Below are positions 8,494 to 18,254 of a stretch of 64,000 nt of DNA, piece by piece. The stretch spans positions 620,001-684,000 of the forward strand of contig JBMNGC010000001.1 in the NCBI GenBank assembly GCA_050949645.1, given 5' to 3'. Made by a program: the position numbers and the translations under genes. Every line of letters starts with the position of its first letter. Position 1 is the stretch's first letter. The notes beneath the pieces were generated by a model. That model was not told the origin of the DNA and ran no database searches. It saw only the letters and a list, made by a program, of their open reading frames with translations. The stretch is from RUG369 sp050949645. GTDB taxonomy: Bacteria > Planctomycetota > Planctomycetia > Pirellulales > Thermoguttaceae.

Positions 8494-10512
8494 ATGGCAG
8501 AAAGTAAGAGCAGCTCTTGCATGTACTTGCGTCTTCAGATCGCCTATGCTCTAGAATTTGCGATCTGGGGAGGTTGGTCATATGTGCTGGGGAGTTTTTG
8601 CGGACTCTATCAAGTTAATTCAGGTTTGTTGTACGGAGCTTTCGCATTTGGCGCTCTTTTCTCTCCTCTTGTCGGACCGATTGCGGACAAGAAATTTGCC
8701 GCGCAGAAGGTTCTTGCCTTTATGCAGCTAATTTGCGGCGCTGCTCTTCTTGCCTGCGGCATGATCACGAAGAACATTATGGCAAACGGCGCGTTTGCAA
8801 CTCTTGTGAATCCAAGTTACTTGTGGATAGCGATGATGTTCGTGGCAGGGCTCATGTTCATGCCGTCGATCCCGCTTCTCAACGCGATCGTTTTTAAACA
8901 TATTCCGGACCAAAAGCGATCCCCCTTTGTTTTCATTTTTGGAACGATTGGTTGGATCGTCGTCAACCTGGTCCTCACCCACGTTTTCAAAGGTGGCCAC
9001 TCGGCCTTCTATTTCCTCTCTGCCGGAATCGCGATTGCTCTTGCCATCTATGCGCTAACTCTTCCGGACACGCCTCCGGCAAAGTCTTCGAGCGACGACC
9101 CCTTTGGCTTCAAGGCGCTGAAGCTCTTTGCTCGTCCTGATTTCGCGCTCTTTATCACATGCGCTACGCTTGTCGGAATCTTCGGTTCGAACTACTATTT
9201 CCAGTTCGTCGATCGATGCTTCCCGGACAAGGGCGTGTACAACCAGTACTCTGAACTCATTTTCATGGCGGCGCTGGCCTTTGCTGTCGCTAAGATTGGT
9301 CTGAAATGGACTCTTACGTTCGGAATGGCGGCGTGGGGCGTTCGTTACTTGTTCTTTGCTCAGGGAGGCGAGAGTCTGGCCCTCATCGGTCTCTTGCTCC
9401 ACGGACTTGCATACGCGTTCCTTTACACTGCGGCCTACATGTATGGAGACCGCGTTGCTCCTAAGGAGCTGAAGGCGAGCGTTCAGGCGTTGATTGCATT
9501 CCTGCTCCTTGGTGTTGCTCAGGTCCTTTCCGGCTTTGCAGGCGACGTCTTGGTGAAGCAGAACAAAATTGAAACTGCTGAACGGCCTGCCGTGACCTAC
9601 GTCTTGCAGGCTCCAGCGTATGCGCAGGACGATTCGATTGACGCAGCGCTCAACGACGTCGCTGAAGCTACTTTGGACGACGATGCGATCGACGCTGACG
9701 TTCCAGAAGCTATTCTCGACGACATAGAGATCGACGCTGACGTTCCTGAGGACGCCGTTACGGACGAGACCGCTTTTGACGACGTTGAGATCGATCTTGA
9801 TATTCCTGAGGATACCGCAGCGGACGAGACTGCTCTTGACGACGTTGACGCCACAGACGAGGTCGAGATTGACGCTGATACCACAGAGGACAGCGCCACT
9901 GACGAGACAGCTCTTGACGACGTTGACGCCACGGACGAGGTCGAGATTGACGCTGATACCACAGAGGACAGCGCCACTGACGAGACAGCTCTTGACGACG
10001 TTGACGCCACGGACGAGGTCGAGATTGACGCTGATACCACAGAGGACAGCGCCACTGACGAGACAGCTCTTGACGACGTTGACGCCACGGACGAGGTCGA
10101 GATTGACGCTGATACCGCGGAGGACAGCGCCACTGAAGAGACAGCTCTTGACGACGTCGACGCCACGGACGAGGTCGAGATTGACGCTGATACCACAGAG
10201 GACAGCGCCACTGACGAGACTGCAACTGACGATGTTGACGCCTCAGAGGATACCGCAACAGGCGAGACAGACTCTGACGTTGTCGCCCCTTCAAGCAAGG
10301 GTGGTTACAGCATTTGGGATGATGAAGTTAAGTCTCAATACAATTGGCGGAAAATTTGGGGAATCCCTGGAGTTTTCTGCATGATATTTGCGATCATCTT
10401 CGCTATTTTCGGGCGTGAGCCGACTCCCTTTGAAGAGGAGGAAGAAGCGACGGCCTCTGACGAGGATGGAGAAAAAAAGGTAGCTGAAGAGGAGGAAGAA
10501 AAGAAGGACTGA
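8494..10512 (+). CDS. MFS nucleoside-type symporter with a long acidic repeat insertion
   Basis: Inner-membrane transporter of the nucleoside:H+ symporter (NupG/XapB-like) branch of the MFS. About 11 hydrophobic helices occupy residues 1-355, including YLRLQIAYALEFAIWGGWSY, PLVGPIADKKFAAQKVLAF and ALIGLLLHGLAYAFLYTAAY. Between the penultimate and last helix lies about 240 residues of almost purely acidic sequence with five exact-length 26-residue repeats (DETALDDVDATDEVEIDAD...). The protein then resumes with YNWRKIWGIPGVFCMIFAII as the last helix and ends in a Glu/Lys-rich tail. The family is normally about 400-420 residues, so this one is enlarged by the insertion. AGGAGA stands before the ATG. 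The substrate is inferred from the family only. Confidence 0.85.
   Translation: MAESKSSSCMYLRLQIAYALEFAIWGGWSYVLGSFCGLYQVNSGLLYGAFAFGALFSPLVGPIADKKFAAQKVLAFMQLICGAALLACGMITKNIMANGAFATLVNPSYLWIAMMFVAGLMFMPSIPLLNAIVFKHIPDQKRSPFVFIFGTIGWIVVNLVLTHVFKGGHSAFYFLSAGIAIALAIYALTLPDTPPAKSSSDDPFGFKALKLFARPDFALFITCATLVGIFGSNYYFQFVDRCFPDKGVYNQYSELIFMAALAFAVAKIGLKWTLTFGMAAWGVRYLFFAQGGESLALIGLLLHGLAYAFLYTAAYMYGDRVAPKELKASVQALIAFLLLGVAQVLSGFAGDVLVKQNKIETAERPAVTYVLQAPAYAQDDSIDAALNDVAEATLDDDAIDADVPEAILDDIEIDADVPEDAVTDETAFDDVEIDLDIPEDTAADETALDDVDATDEVEIDADTTEDSATDETALDDVDATDEVEIDADTTEDSATDETALDDVDATDEVEIDADTTEDSATDETALDDVDATDEVEIDADTAEDSATEETALDDVDATDEVEIDADTTEDSATDETATDDVDASEDTATGETDSDVVAPSSKGGYSIWDDEVKSQYNWRKIWGIPGVFCMIFAIIFAIFGREPTPFEEEEEATASDEDGEKKVAEEEEEKKD
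9823..10212 (+). repeat. Five 78-bp tandem repeats inside the MFS gene
   Basis: Five consecutive 78-bp units begin at 9823, 9901, 9979, 10057 and 10135. Each encodes DETALDDVDATDEVEIDAD plus TTEDSAT, with few substitutions. A degenerate sixth copy follows to about 10270 and older, more diverged acidic repeats precede it from about 9670. Unit length is a multiple of three, so copy-number change keeps the frame. Confidence 0.95.
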
Positions 10513-10552
10513 GTCTTCAGCCCTAAAGTAAATCGCTTAACCGCTGAAAGAG

Positions 10553-10597
10553 CGACGTTCGACCTGATGGCTTGTGTCAGGTTGAACGTCGTTTTTT
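10553..10597 (+). terminator. Intrinsic terminator
   Basis: 15-bp stem CGACGTTCGACCTGA / TCAGGTTGAACGTCG with one G-T pair, a 9-base loop and six T, 40 bases after the transporter stop. Confidence 0.92.
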
Positions 10598-10756
10598 ACT
10601 CTCGGCTCGTGGCGCTATTGATCATTGCTGGAAGGTTGGTACGATAATATCGGTTATTCGCGCACTTCCATTTTTCGTTGAGTTTAACCTTAAAAGTTGT
10701 CGACGGAACTGAAGGGCGGCGTATTATTTACACGGGTGGTTGCAAGGAGAGAAACG

Positions 10757-11518
10757 ATGAGACGAAGCATATGTCGACGAATCGGCGCGCCAGGTCTTAT
10801 AACGGCGGCGCTTGTTCTTGGTTTTGCGTTTTCCACATCTTTTGCCTTGGGACAGGCGACTGAATCCGAAGCTGCCGAAAGTATGGGGGTGGGAATGAAG
10901 AGTCGTTTTGCGTCTGGCGCGACTCCGATTACCATCGAACGCACTGAAATCGTCCCAGGGACGCCGATGTCTGTCAATTCGACGATGAGCAATATTCTGA
11001 CGTCAAGCTCCGGTACGTCCTTTGGCGGGATTCTTTCTCGTTACGACACGTCTACGTTCGGCAAATTCTTTGGCTCCGGTTCGTTGCAGGTAACGCCTCC
11101 GGACCTTAGCGGACGAGTTGACGCGCTCAATGCGCTCGATCATGGCGATAACGAGATAGATAACATCGAAACTGCGAGAATGTATCCACCGCGTCTCGTC
11201 CTTGATTTCAAAGAGCGACCGAGGCGTATTAATGCGAAAGTATCGGACCAAGATCTCAAATCAGAACGTGCGATGCTTGCAACGCAGATTGACAACGTTC
11301 TGAGTCGTTGCGATTTTGATCCAACGAAAGAGTCCGTCCGCATTGAGAGGGTCGATTCAAAGATTTACTTGCGTGGAAAAATCAGAACGCCGCGCATTTC
11401 GATGTTGCTTGAAAGTGTTATGGCGCTTAGATATGGCGCCGATAGCGTTGTGAACGAAATTGAGGTAGAGGCGTCATCCGACTCCAACGTTGATATCTTT
11501 GGTCGTCCGTTGGAATAA
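10757..11518 (+). CDS. Exported protein with BON-like C-terminal domain
   Basis: A 253-residue secreted or periplasmic protein of unknown role. The signal peptide is LITAALVLGFAFSTSFALGQ. The central part is Gly/Ser/Thr-rich. Residues about 175-240 (IDNVLSRCDFDPTKESVRIE, then KIYLRGKIRTP and ADSVVNEIEVE) have the helix-strand-strand-helix-strand pattern of a BON domain, which usually binds membranes or other envelope parts. The ATG at 10757 was chosen because AAGGAG lies 8 bases before it and it leads straight into the signal peptide. A frame extension to 10697 lacks both. It is transcribed alone, bounded by terminators. Confidence 0.75.
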   Translation: MRRSICRRIGAPGLITAALVLGFAFSTSFALGQATESEAAESMGVGMKSRFASGATPITIERTEIVPGTPMSVNSTMSNILTSSSGTSFGGILSRYDTSTFGKFFGSGSLQVTPPDLSGRVDALNALDHGDNEIDNIETARMYPPRLVLDFKERPRRINAKVSDQDLKSERAMLATQIDNVLSRCDFDPTKESVRIERVDSKIYLRGKIRTPRISMLLESVMALRYGADSVVNEIEVEASSDSNVDIFGRPLE

Positions 11519-11551
11519 AAAGCATTTGTCTGTATCATTGCTGAATAAAAT

Positions 11552-11596
11552 AAGAGGCGAAGAACGTCCAATCTTGGGCATTCTCCGCCTCTTTTT
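11552..11596 (+). terminator. Bidirectional terminator between convergent genes
   Basis: Imperfect stem from AAGAGGCG (11552) to CGCCTCTTTTT (11596), with inner pairs interrupted by mismatches. It serves the plus-strand gene ending at 11518 and the minus-strand gene ending at 11613. Confidence 0.8.
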
Positions 11597-11612
11597 CAGG
11601 TTAAGCACGGAA

Positions 11613-12941
11613 CTACATTTTCTTCAGATAAACTTCGGTTGACGGGGCGTTATCGTCGGGGATGAAATCGTCGAGGGCGTCGAGTTCACTCGGCTTTGTG
11701 TACGCCGACTCCGGCATATACGATGGTTTGGGGAGCTCATAGCCGTTATCAAGGGGCGACCCGTAGATTTGATCACGCATCATGCGCTCATCGGCGTATC
11801 GTCTTTTCGCGCCGTCGACGGCCGTGGCGTCCACAGGCGTCGGAGACGATTTTGGCGGAGAATTGATCGCGCCGCCGGCGTACTCTTCATTGGCTCGTTC
11901 ACTGAGTTGATTCGCGATCGACTCGTAGTTCTGAGAAGTTACTTTTTGAAGGTCGATATATGAAGTCTGAACGTTGTTGAAGTTAGCAGGAGCGCCTAGA
12001 CCTGGAGCGTCGCGAAGGGATGAAATGCCTTGGTTTCTGTTCGCGAGATCTGCACGGTATTTTTCCGCCTCTTTAGCGCGCTTTTCGCGGTAGTATTCCT
12101 CCTTGGCATAATTTTCTTCTAGTATTCTCCGCTGCGCCTCATTGCGATCCTTTTGAACCTGCTCAAGGTAAGAAACATTTTTCGTGGGCGAAAGCTTGTT
12201 CAGGTCTTCAAACAGGGTGTTTGAGACGTCGATCATTTGTTTCGCACGAGTGTCTCCGTTCGCTTCCAGCTCATCTTCATTCTTTTTATTGCGGACGGCG
12301 TAACGCGCCTGGAGCTCTGCGATTGGATTCTCTATCTTTTCGTCAGAACCGAGGAGACGGCGTGCAATCTTTTCCGCGTCGTCTTCCTCTTCAAGCTCTT
12401 CTTGTTTCTTGACCGGGGGAGAGGTGCCGAGAGTCGTCGTTCTGATCTCTTTCGAAAGAGTCGCTTGACCCGTCTTGGCGTCCCTGAACACAGAGAGAAT
12501 CGTGATTTCTTCTATCGGCTGGTCATATTCGCCCAGATCGAGGTAGATGTGGTAGGAATAGCCTGTTTCTTTATTGAACTTTCGATGTTTTTCGTTCAGT
12601 TCTTCCGAGGTGAGAATCATCTGGGAATCAGGCTGGGTCAGCGTGATTCCCTCGCGCTGGCTATAGTAAACGTTTACGGTGAGTTCGCCGTCAACAAGGA
12701 TCGACTTGATATAGCTGTTTTTCTTGAAGAAGCGAATGACGCCTCCCTTACCCCGCCTAAGCGGGAGACTGGGGTCATCCGGTCGGAATGGATAATCCTC
12801 CCAATAGTCTTCAAACATTTCGACCTTTTCCGGCTGCGGTTCGCCAAAAAAGACGTATTTACGCGGACCAACGCTCGAACATCCAACGAGCGTAGAGCAC
12901 GCAAACGCTAAGATTAGCGCGAGAAACAAACGTTCCTTCAT
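11613..12941 (-). CDS. Large lipoprotein of unknown function
   Basis: A 442-residue lipoprotein. MKERLFLALILAFACSTLVGC gives a clear lipobox (LVGC) with Cys at residue 21. Residues 25-175 form a compact domain with FFKKNSYIKSILVDGELTVN and YHIYLDLGEYDQPIEEITIL, which looks beta-rich. Residues 180-310 are highly charged and coiled-coil prone (RILEENYAKEEYYREKRAKE). The rest is low-complexity Pro/Ser/Asn ending in a short acidic tail. It begins 148 bases downstream of the giant secretin gene on the same strand, so the two may share a transcript. A pilotin or accessory role is possible but rests only on position. No Shine-Dalgarno sequence is evident. Confidence 0.75.
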   Translation of the reverse strand: MKERLFLALILAFACSTLVGCSSVGPRKYVFFGEPQPEKVEMFEDYWEDYPFRPDDPSLPLRRGKGGVIRFFKKNSYIKSILVDGELTVNVYYSQREGITLTQPDSQMILTSEELNEKHRKFNKETGYSYHIYLDLGEYDQPIEEITILSVFRDAKTGQATLSKEIRTTTLGTSPPVKKQEELEEEDDAEKIARRLLGSDEKIENPIAELQARYAVRNKKNEDELEANGDTRAKQMIDVSNTLFEDLNKLSPTKNVSYLEQVQKDRNEAQRRILEENYAKEEYYREKRAKEAEKYRADLANRNQGISSLRDAPGLGAPANFNNVQTSYIDLQKVTSQNYESIANQLSERANEEYAGGAINSPPKSSPTPVDATAVDGAKRRYADERMMRDQIYGSPLDNGYELPKPSYMPESAYTKPSELDALDDFIPDDNAPSTEVYLKKM

Positions 12942-13088
12942 ATCGTAACTCGAAAGTGAAAAGGTCGAAACGATTTATAGATTGCCACTGCTCCGGAAAC
13001 CAGCGCGATGGAATGGCGTTATAACGGGACAGACTCCGCCTGACGAGAGATCCTTTCGGCAGGCGGTTGTCGGGAGCCGTCTTAAGGG

Positions 13089-16000
13089 TTAGCGGTTGGT
13101 TGCCGGCGTCATTCCACGGTCGTAGGATTCGTCTTTCTTCCAGTGAAAGAGTTTAAAATTTGGCGTCTCGGGCGCAACGCGGTATGGAACTGCCGTCGCT
13201 AGGCGAGACAGGAATCCGGACTTTGGAGCGATCCGTAAGTGGGGATCGAGCGAAAAGGGATAAGCGTTCTCCACTTCGGCAACCTGTCCTCGGGTTGTAC
13301 CAGCGCTCGAACGAGCCTCCGCAAGCTCTTCAAATTCAGAGCTCGTTGTTGCTCTTTGCTTTGAGGAGATCTGCGGGGTTGAGTCTGATTGGTCGCGATA
13401 CGGCGAGATTCCCAATGCTTTTCTAGAAGCTTCCGCCCGTCGATCGTCTGAATTAATCTGTTCGGAGGTACGCAGGTCGCTCGCGCGTTGCAACCTTTGG
13501 TTGGCAGCGTTGAAGGAGCCCGCTTCAGAAGTCTGTCTAGAAGGACTGACCTGAGTTAAGCTCGCCGCCGTAACCTTGTCTGTCTCACGCATGGCGACTT
13601 GGCGTTCATCGGCGCGGTTCGTTGGAACTGAGTTGTTCATGAACCGATCGTCGATATAGAAATCCTCGTTGACAGAGGGTGGTTCCGGTTCTGAGTTCGC
13701 TGGTTCGAAGGTCTGAACGGTTGGTTGCGAAGTGAAGCGTCGGTTGACGACGGAGCCGCCAATGCTTGAGGATTCCGATGCAGAGATCCCGGCAGCATAA
13801 GGCGAGGGAGTCGTACCAAGATCGGTATCTTCAATAATGGGACGCGGCTTATAATCGTTGCTCGGCGAATAGGGCGGCAAATTCTGGAACTCATCCATCT
13901 TTTCAGGGTGAACGATATCATTGAGAAAATGCCTTTCTCGCGGCTGGTATCCCTGATCAGTGCAGGGGTCGTACAGGCCCATGTTGCCGTTGAGACTCAT
14001 TGCCTCGTCAAGATTGACATGGGTGCGTCCCATCTCTCGCTGCATGACCTCGGCGAAGTCAGCGGGATTTCGCATGATGCGCGGCGTCATGACGATGAGA
14101 AGTTCTTTTCGTTGGAAAGCTTCCTGATCATAGCGGAAGAACCATCCTAGAATCGGAATATCTGAGACGTAGGGTACTCCACGACTGATTTTTTTCTTTT
14201 CTGAGGTCAGGAGTCCACCGAGCATAACGGTTTCGCCGTCATGCGCGCTAATCGCTGTCATGGTCTGGATGGTGTCGATCGAGCGTGACTTGATGACTGC
14301 GCCGTCCTGCGAGTAGATCGGGATTGCGTCTGCATCATTTCCGAGACTCGATTTTTCGGCGCCGATCTCCATAACGACTTTACCGTCTTTTGTGACGCGC
14401 GGAGTCACGAGCAGGATGAGTCCGACCGGCGTGTCGGTCGTGTTCATCTGTACTCCGTAGTTCGTTGTGGTGGTGCCGTTAATACGCGGGACTCGTTGTC
14501 CGACGAGAATGAACGCCTGCTGGTTGTCCATTGCAGTGACCTGCGGGCAACTGAGGACCTGAAGACGGTTCTTTTCGCGGAGCGCTCGTAGCGTCGCCGC
14601 GACTGAGCGACTGCTGGCGGAGAGGACAAAACCTCCGTACCCGAGCGTCGAGTCTGTCGCGCCCATGCCAAAGTTGTTGAGAACCTGACCGGCAATATCC
14701 GTGACGTCGACGTCCGTCGCCATATTCTTACCAGGTCCGTTACTTCCAATGATATCGAAACCTGGAGAGCCAGTAGAGCTTCCGGAGGACGTGGTTGTGA
14801 TCGTACTGCGGTCAAAGGAGGTTGAGTTCTGAAGACCTGATTCTATTCCGAACTGTTCCTGATCCGTGAGCGTAACTTCCGCGATGAGCACTTTAATTTG
14901 CACCTGCGCAGGATCTTGGTCAAACTTTCTTATCATTTGCAAAATCTTGGGCATTTGCTCGGGAGACGCGCTGACGATGATCGAGTTGGAAATCGATTCA
15001 GGAATAACGATGACTTGAGAGTCGAAAAGCTGGTAGTTAGACAGAACTTCCGACGCTGTTTCAAGCGTTTGCTTTTGCGTCAGATAGCTGTCGATTGCTT
15101 CCGCGACGACAAGGGCCTGGATATTGCGCAGCTGGACGACTTCCTCCTGACGCTCAGAGGTGTCTCTGATATCAAGCGCGACAATGAGAGCGTCGACGAT
15201 CGCGAGTTCCTTTGGCGCGGCTGCGGCAATAATGACGTTGGTTCGCGTATCGAGGGCAAATCTCACGGGCACAAAGGTTTCGCTGCCCTCTACTTGCGGA
15301 AGTGTTGGAGCGGAGAGGTTATTGTCCGTCGTGGCGAGGAGCGACTGCAAAGTTTGGATGATTTGCGACGCGTCGCCGTGACGAATCTGGAAAAACCGAA
15401 TCTGCGCTTTGTTCGGAGCGACGTCGAGCAGTTCGATGAGACGCTCCATGAATTCCATGCAATCCTCGGGAGCGCTGACAATAAGCTGGTTGTGATACAC
15501 GTCTGCTGAAACGTCGACGTCCATCATAACGCCTGATTCAACGAGTCTTCTGCCTGTCTCGTCGACAGAGAGAAGTTGGAGGATTGGGAACTTTGCCGCC
15601 GTTGAGTCGAGCGTACCCTGTTTGGCAGGAAGAATAGCGCTCATGATCGTCGTTCGGATATCTTCCGCAAGCGAATTTTTCAGCGGGAAGATCCGTGTCA
15701 TAAGCTTCGTTTCAGCCTTATTGACGTCAAGTTCTAGGAGGAGTTTTTGAATCTCGTTCCAGTCATTCGGCGAAGCCTGAATGACGAGCGAGTTGGTACG
15801 CACATCTGCAAAGACGCGGATGCGTGGTGCAAAGCCGCCGGTTCCTGTCGTTTGAGGCGTGAGGAAAGTTGAGGTGAGAAGACTGGAAATTTCATCGACC
15901 GAGGCGTATTTAAGACGCACAACGCGATATGTTCCGGTTCCGTCGGCGACAGGTTTATCGAAAAGTTCGATGAGAGTCTTAATGTCGTCGAAGGACTGTC

Positions 16001-18254
16001 CCCAGCCTGCGACGAGGAGCGCGTTGGGATTTTGCAACGCGTAGAAGACGACGCGTCCCTGTTTCGTCGTGAACATTTCTGCATAGAGCGTCGTGAGCAC
16101 CCCATGGAGCATCGCGCAATCGACGTACTTGAGATTGTAGATTTCCGTCTGGATTTCAGCTATTTTCGCCAGTTCCTCAATCTGCTCGATCATCTGCTTG
16201 ATGCGCTCGAACTCCGCGTCTGTTGCGTTGTCAACGATAACAACGTCGAGATCCTGAAGCACGGTGGGCATGAAGTCCTGAACGACGCCGACGTCGACCT
16301 GATCGTTTAAGGGGTCGAAGGGGTCAAATTCGGAACCCGGAGAGGAAATGAGTGCGCCAAGGTCGTCTAAATCGCCTTCCTGGTAAGCAACCTGACGAAT
16401 TTTACCGGCGTTCGGATTGACGAGGGAATCAATCGATCCAATAGCGGCGTAAGCCTCATGAAGAGGATTGACGACCGACGGTTTATTCAGCGCCAAATCA
16501 ATCGTTGCGCGAATCGACGGCGCAATTTTAGAATTAAGCGTTGAGGCATAGCGCTGGGAAATCGGCGTTTCTGCGGAGAATCGATCAAATTCAGGCAGGT
16601 TTTGACGGCAGAGGTTATCTGCGATGCGCCAGACTAAGAAGGAATTATACTGTGCGCCACGCGAATCGACAGTCTTCTGAGCGCCATACTCAAAGATTTG
16701 CTGAAGCTTGCTCGGATCGCAGTTGTATAGCGGGATGAAACGGCGAACGTTACCGTTGCGGAGAGGGGGTTGATCCATCGCGCGAAGGAGCACAAGCATT
16801 TGCGAACAAAGCCTCGGATCCCCTTGGAGCGCGATCCTGTTATGAAGCGGGTCAATTGACACCTCGCAGGTTCGAAGTTCGATGGGGACGCCTTTGCCGT
16901 CAGTTTGACTGCGTTTAATAAAACGATAGGTTGTAATCTGACGTTGCGAATATACTTCAGAGGTTTCGGGAAGGCGTGCAAGACGATTGCCAAAGAGTTG
17001 CAGGAGCGAATCTTGGAGCTCTTCCGCTTTGCGCGTTTGAGGTATGTAGACGTCGTTAAGGGAAGGGAGCGCAACTTCAGAACCAGCATGCGTAACATCG
17101 TTGCGTCGCGGCGCGACCTGGTTCAACGAGCGTTCCAGAGGGGTGGCGTTGTAATCAGAGCCGTCGACAGGCACAACGTCGCCGCGCATAACGCGCAAAT
17201 CGGCTTCATATGCAGATTGACGCGCAGGATAGACCTGAAGCGTAGCCAAGAAATCTCTGACTTCGCGTTGAAATTTGCGGTTGGTGTGTACGACGATTGT
17301 TCCGAGCTGACTATCGACGCTGAACGCAACTGCCGGATTAGTGGCGAACCGGCGTTCGACGAGTTGCGCTACGCGATCGCAGGCAGCTGGAGGACATCGA
17401 TACGAGGCGACGTCAAGCATCGAGTCCTCATTTGAAAGTTGAGAGAGCTGCTCCTGTTGCGAAGAGCCTTGACGCAGGACAGATTCGAGGGTAGGACGAT
17501 TAACGTCGTTTTGGACGACGTCCTGTTGCGCTGAAGGTTGAACGGGATTATCAGCGCCGGAACCGAACGCTACAGCGTATTCCTGCCGTTCCGGGACGAT
17601 TGCGCCTTGCGGTTCATACGCGACGCGAACGACGTCGTTTCGATTAGGATCGTAATAGTTTCGCCCGACAGAGTTGACGCGAGCGTCGGTAGCGCTCGGA
17701 ATAGGCCGTTCACGAGCGACGCCGGCAACGCTGACGAATTCGCCGGAGGTCAGAAAAGCTTCAAAGAGAGTCTCGCTAAAGTTGTCCAGAAGGTTTTCCG
17801 AAAGCTGGATCGCCTTTTCTGGACCGTACATAATAATAAGATTCTCGTCTTCGCTATAACGACAACTTGTTTGTTCGCGGAGACTTTCGGGGAGCAGGCG
17901 AAGAATGAACGTTCCTATGAGCGCGGCGTTCTGATTCTGAGGAGCGCGAAAAGTTCTCTGAACGCATTGCGCGTTATCGGTCGTTTCGCCAATTGACGCC
18001 AACATTCTCGAGGGACGCGCGCTGACGTCTCCATAAGACGATCCCGTCAGCGCTTCTCCATAAGCCGCCGACGTCGCCTTGGAATACTGGTCTGAGGAAG
18101 CATCCTGCGCCAACGCGCTCGACGCTATAATTTGTAAAACGACGAAGATCGCAACGACAAACGTCGCATAGGACGGCGTGGCGGCGTTTTTCACGTCGGA
18201 ACTCAGAATCCGACGAAAACTGAAAGAAGATCGCGTCTGTTCTCTTTTTAACAT
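13089..18254 (-). CDS. Giant secretin (type II/III secretion, GspD/PilQ superfamily)
   Basis: Predicted outer-membrane secretin ring, 1721 residues against about 650-750 for GspD or PilQ. A signal peptide (FVVAIFVVLQIIASSALAQ) is followed by about 1100 residues containing at least seven secretin N-type ring domains, each recognisable by a strand-helix-strand pattern such as RIRVFADVRTNSLVIQASPN, DVYHNQLIVSAPEDC and ISNSIIVSASPEQ. The secretin core lies at about residues 1165-1400: VQIKVLIAEVTL, CPQVTAMDNQQAFILVGQ, VGLILLVTPRV, TVMLGGLL and the hallmark VPYVSDIPILGWFF, then ELLIVMTPRIM. The last 300 residues are disordered, Ser/Thr/Gln-rich. No pilus ATPase or inner-membrane platform genes lie nearby. 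A lipoprotein gene follows on the same strand. The start is preceded only by a weak GAGAG. Confidence 0.9.
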   Translation of the reverse strand: MLKREQTRSSFSFRRILSSDVKNAATPSYATFVVAIFVVLQIIASSALAQDASSDQYSKATSAAYGEALTGSSYGDVSARPSRMLASIGETTDNAQCVQRTFRAPQNQNAALIGTFILRLLPESLREQTSCRYSEDENLIIMYGPEKAIQLSENLLDNFSETLFEAFLTSGEFVSVAGVARERPIPSATDARVNSVGRNYYDPNRNDVVRVAYEPQGAIVPERQEYAVAFGSGADNPVQPSAQQDVVQNDVNRPTLESVLRQGSSQQEQLSQLSNEDSMLDVASYRCPPAACDRVAQLVERRFATNPAVAFSVDSQLGTIVVHTNRKFQREVRDFLATLQVYPARQSAYEADLRVMRGDVVPVDGSDYNATPLERSLNQVAPRRNDVTHAGSEVALPSLNDVYIPQTRKAEELQDSLLQLFGNRLARLPETSEVYSQRQITTYRFIKRSQTDGKGVPIELRTCEVSIDPLHNRIALQGDPRLCSQMLVLLRAMDQPPLRNGNVRRFIPLYNCDPSKLQQIFEYGAQKTVDSRGAQYNSFLVWRIADNLCRQNLPEFDRFSAETPISQRYASTLNSKIAPSIRATIDLALNKPSVVNPLHEAYAAIGSIDSLVNPNAGKIRQVAYQEGDLDDLGALISSPGSEFDPFDPLNDQVDVGVVQDFMPTVLQDLDVVIVDNATDAEFERIKQMIEQIEELAKIAEIQTEIYNLKYVDCAMLHGVLTTLYAEMFTTKQGRVVFYALQNPNALLVAGWGQSFDDIKTLIELFDKPVADGTGTYRVVRLKYASVDEISSLLTSTFLTPQTTGTGGFAPRIRVFADVRTNSLVIQASPNDWNEIQKLLLELDVNKAETKLMTRIFPLKNSLAEDIRTTIMSAILPAKQGTLDSTAAKFPILQLLSVDETGRRLVESGVMMDVDVSADVYHNQLIVSAPEDCMEFMERLIELLDVAPNKAQIRFFQIRHGDASQIIQTLQSLLATTDNNLSAPTLPQVEGSETFVPVRFALDTRTNVIIAAAAPKELAIVDALIVALDIRDTSERQEEVVQLRNIQALVVAEAIDSYLTQKQTLETASEVLSNYQLFDSQVIVIPESISNSIIVSASPEQMPKILQMIRKFDQDPAQVQIKVLIAEVTLTDQEQFGIESGLQNSTSFDRSTITTTSSGSSTGSPGFDIIGSNGPGKNMATDVDVTDIAGQVLNNFGMGATDSTLGYGGFVLSASSRSVAATLRALREKNRLQVLSCPQVTAMDNQQAFILVGQRVPRINGTTTTNYGVQMNTTDTPVGLILLVTPRVTKDGKVVMEIGAEKSSLGNDADAIPIYSQDGAVIKSRSIDTIQTMTAISAHDGETVMLGGLLTSEKKKISRGVPYVSDIPILGWFFRYDQEAFQRKELLIVMTPRIMRNPADFAEVMQREMGRTHVNLDEAMSLNGNMGLYDPCTDQGYQPRERHFLNDIVHPEKMDEFQNLPPYSPSNDYKPRPIIEDTDLGTTPSPYAAGISASESSSIGGSVVNRRFTSQPTVQTFEPANSEPEPPSVNEDFYIDDRFMNNSVPTNRADERQVAMRETDKVTAASLTQVSPSRQTSEAGSFNAANQRLQRASDLRTSEQINSDDRRAEASRKALGISPYRDQSDSTPQISSKQRATTSSEFEELAEARSSAGTTRGQVAEVENAYPFSLDPHLRIAPKSGFLSRLATAVPYRVAPETPNFKLFHWKKDESYDRGMTPATNR

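Noticed and set aside
9823..10212. CRISPR-like direct repeats
   Set aside because: The units are contiguous without spacers, multiples of three and in frame within a transporter gene.
9597..10298. Antisense Ser/Val-rich repeat ORFs opposite the MFS acidic repeats
   Set aside because: They mirror the 78-bp coding repeat on the other strand; no Shine-Dalgarno sequence or signal peptide supports them.
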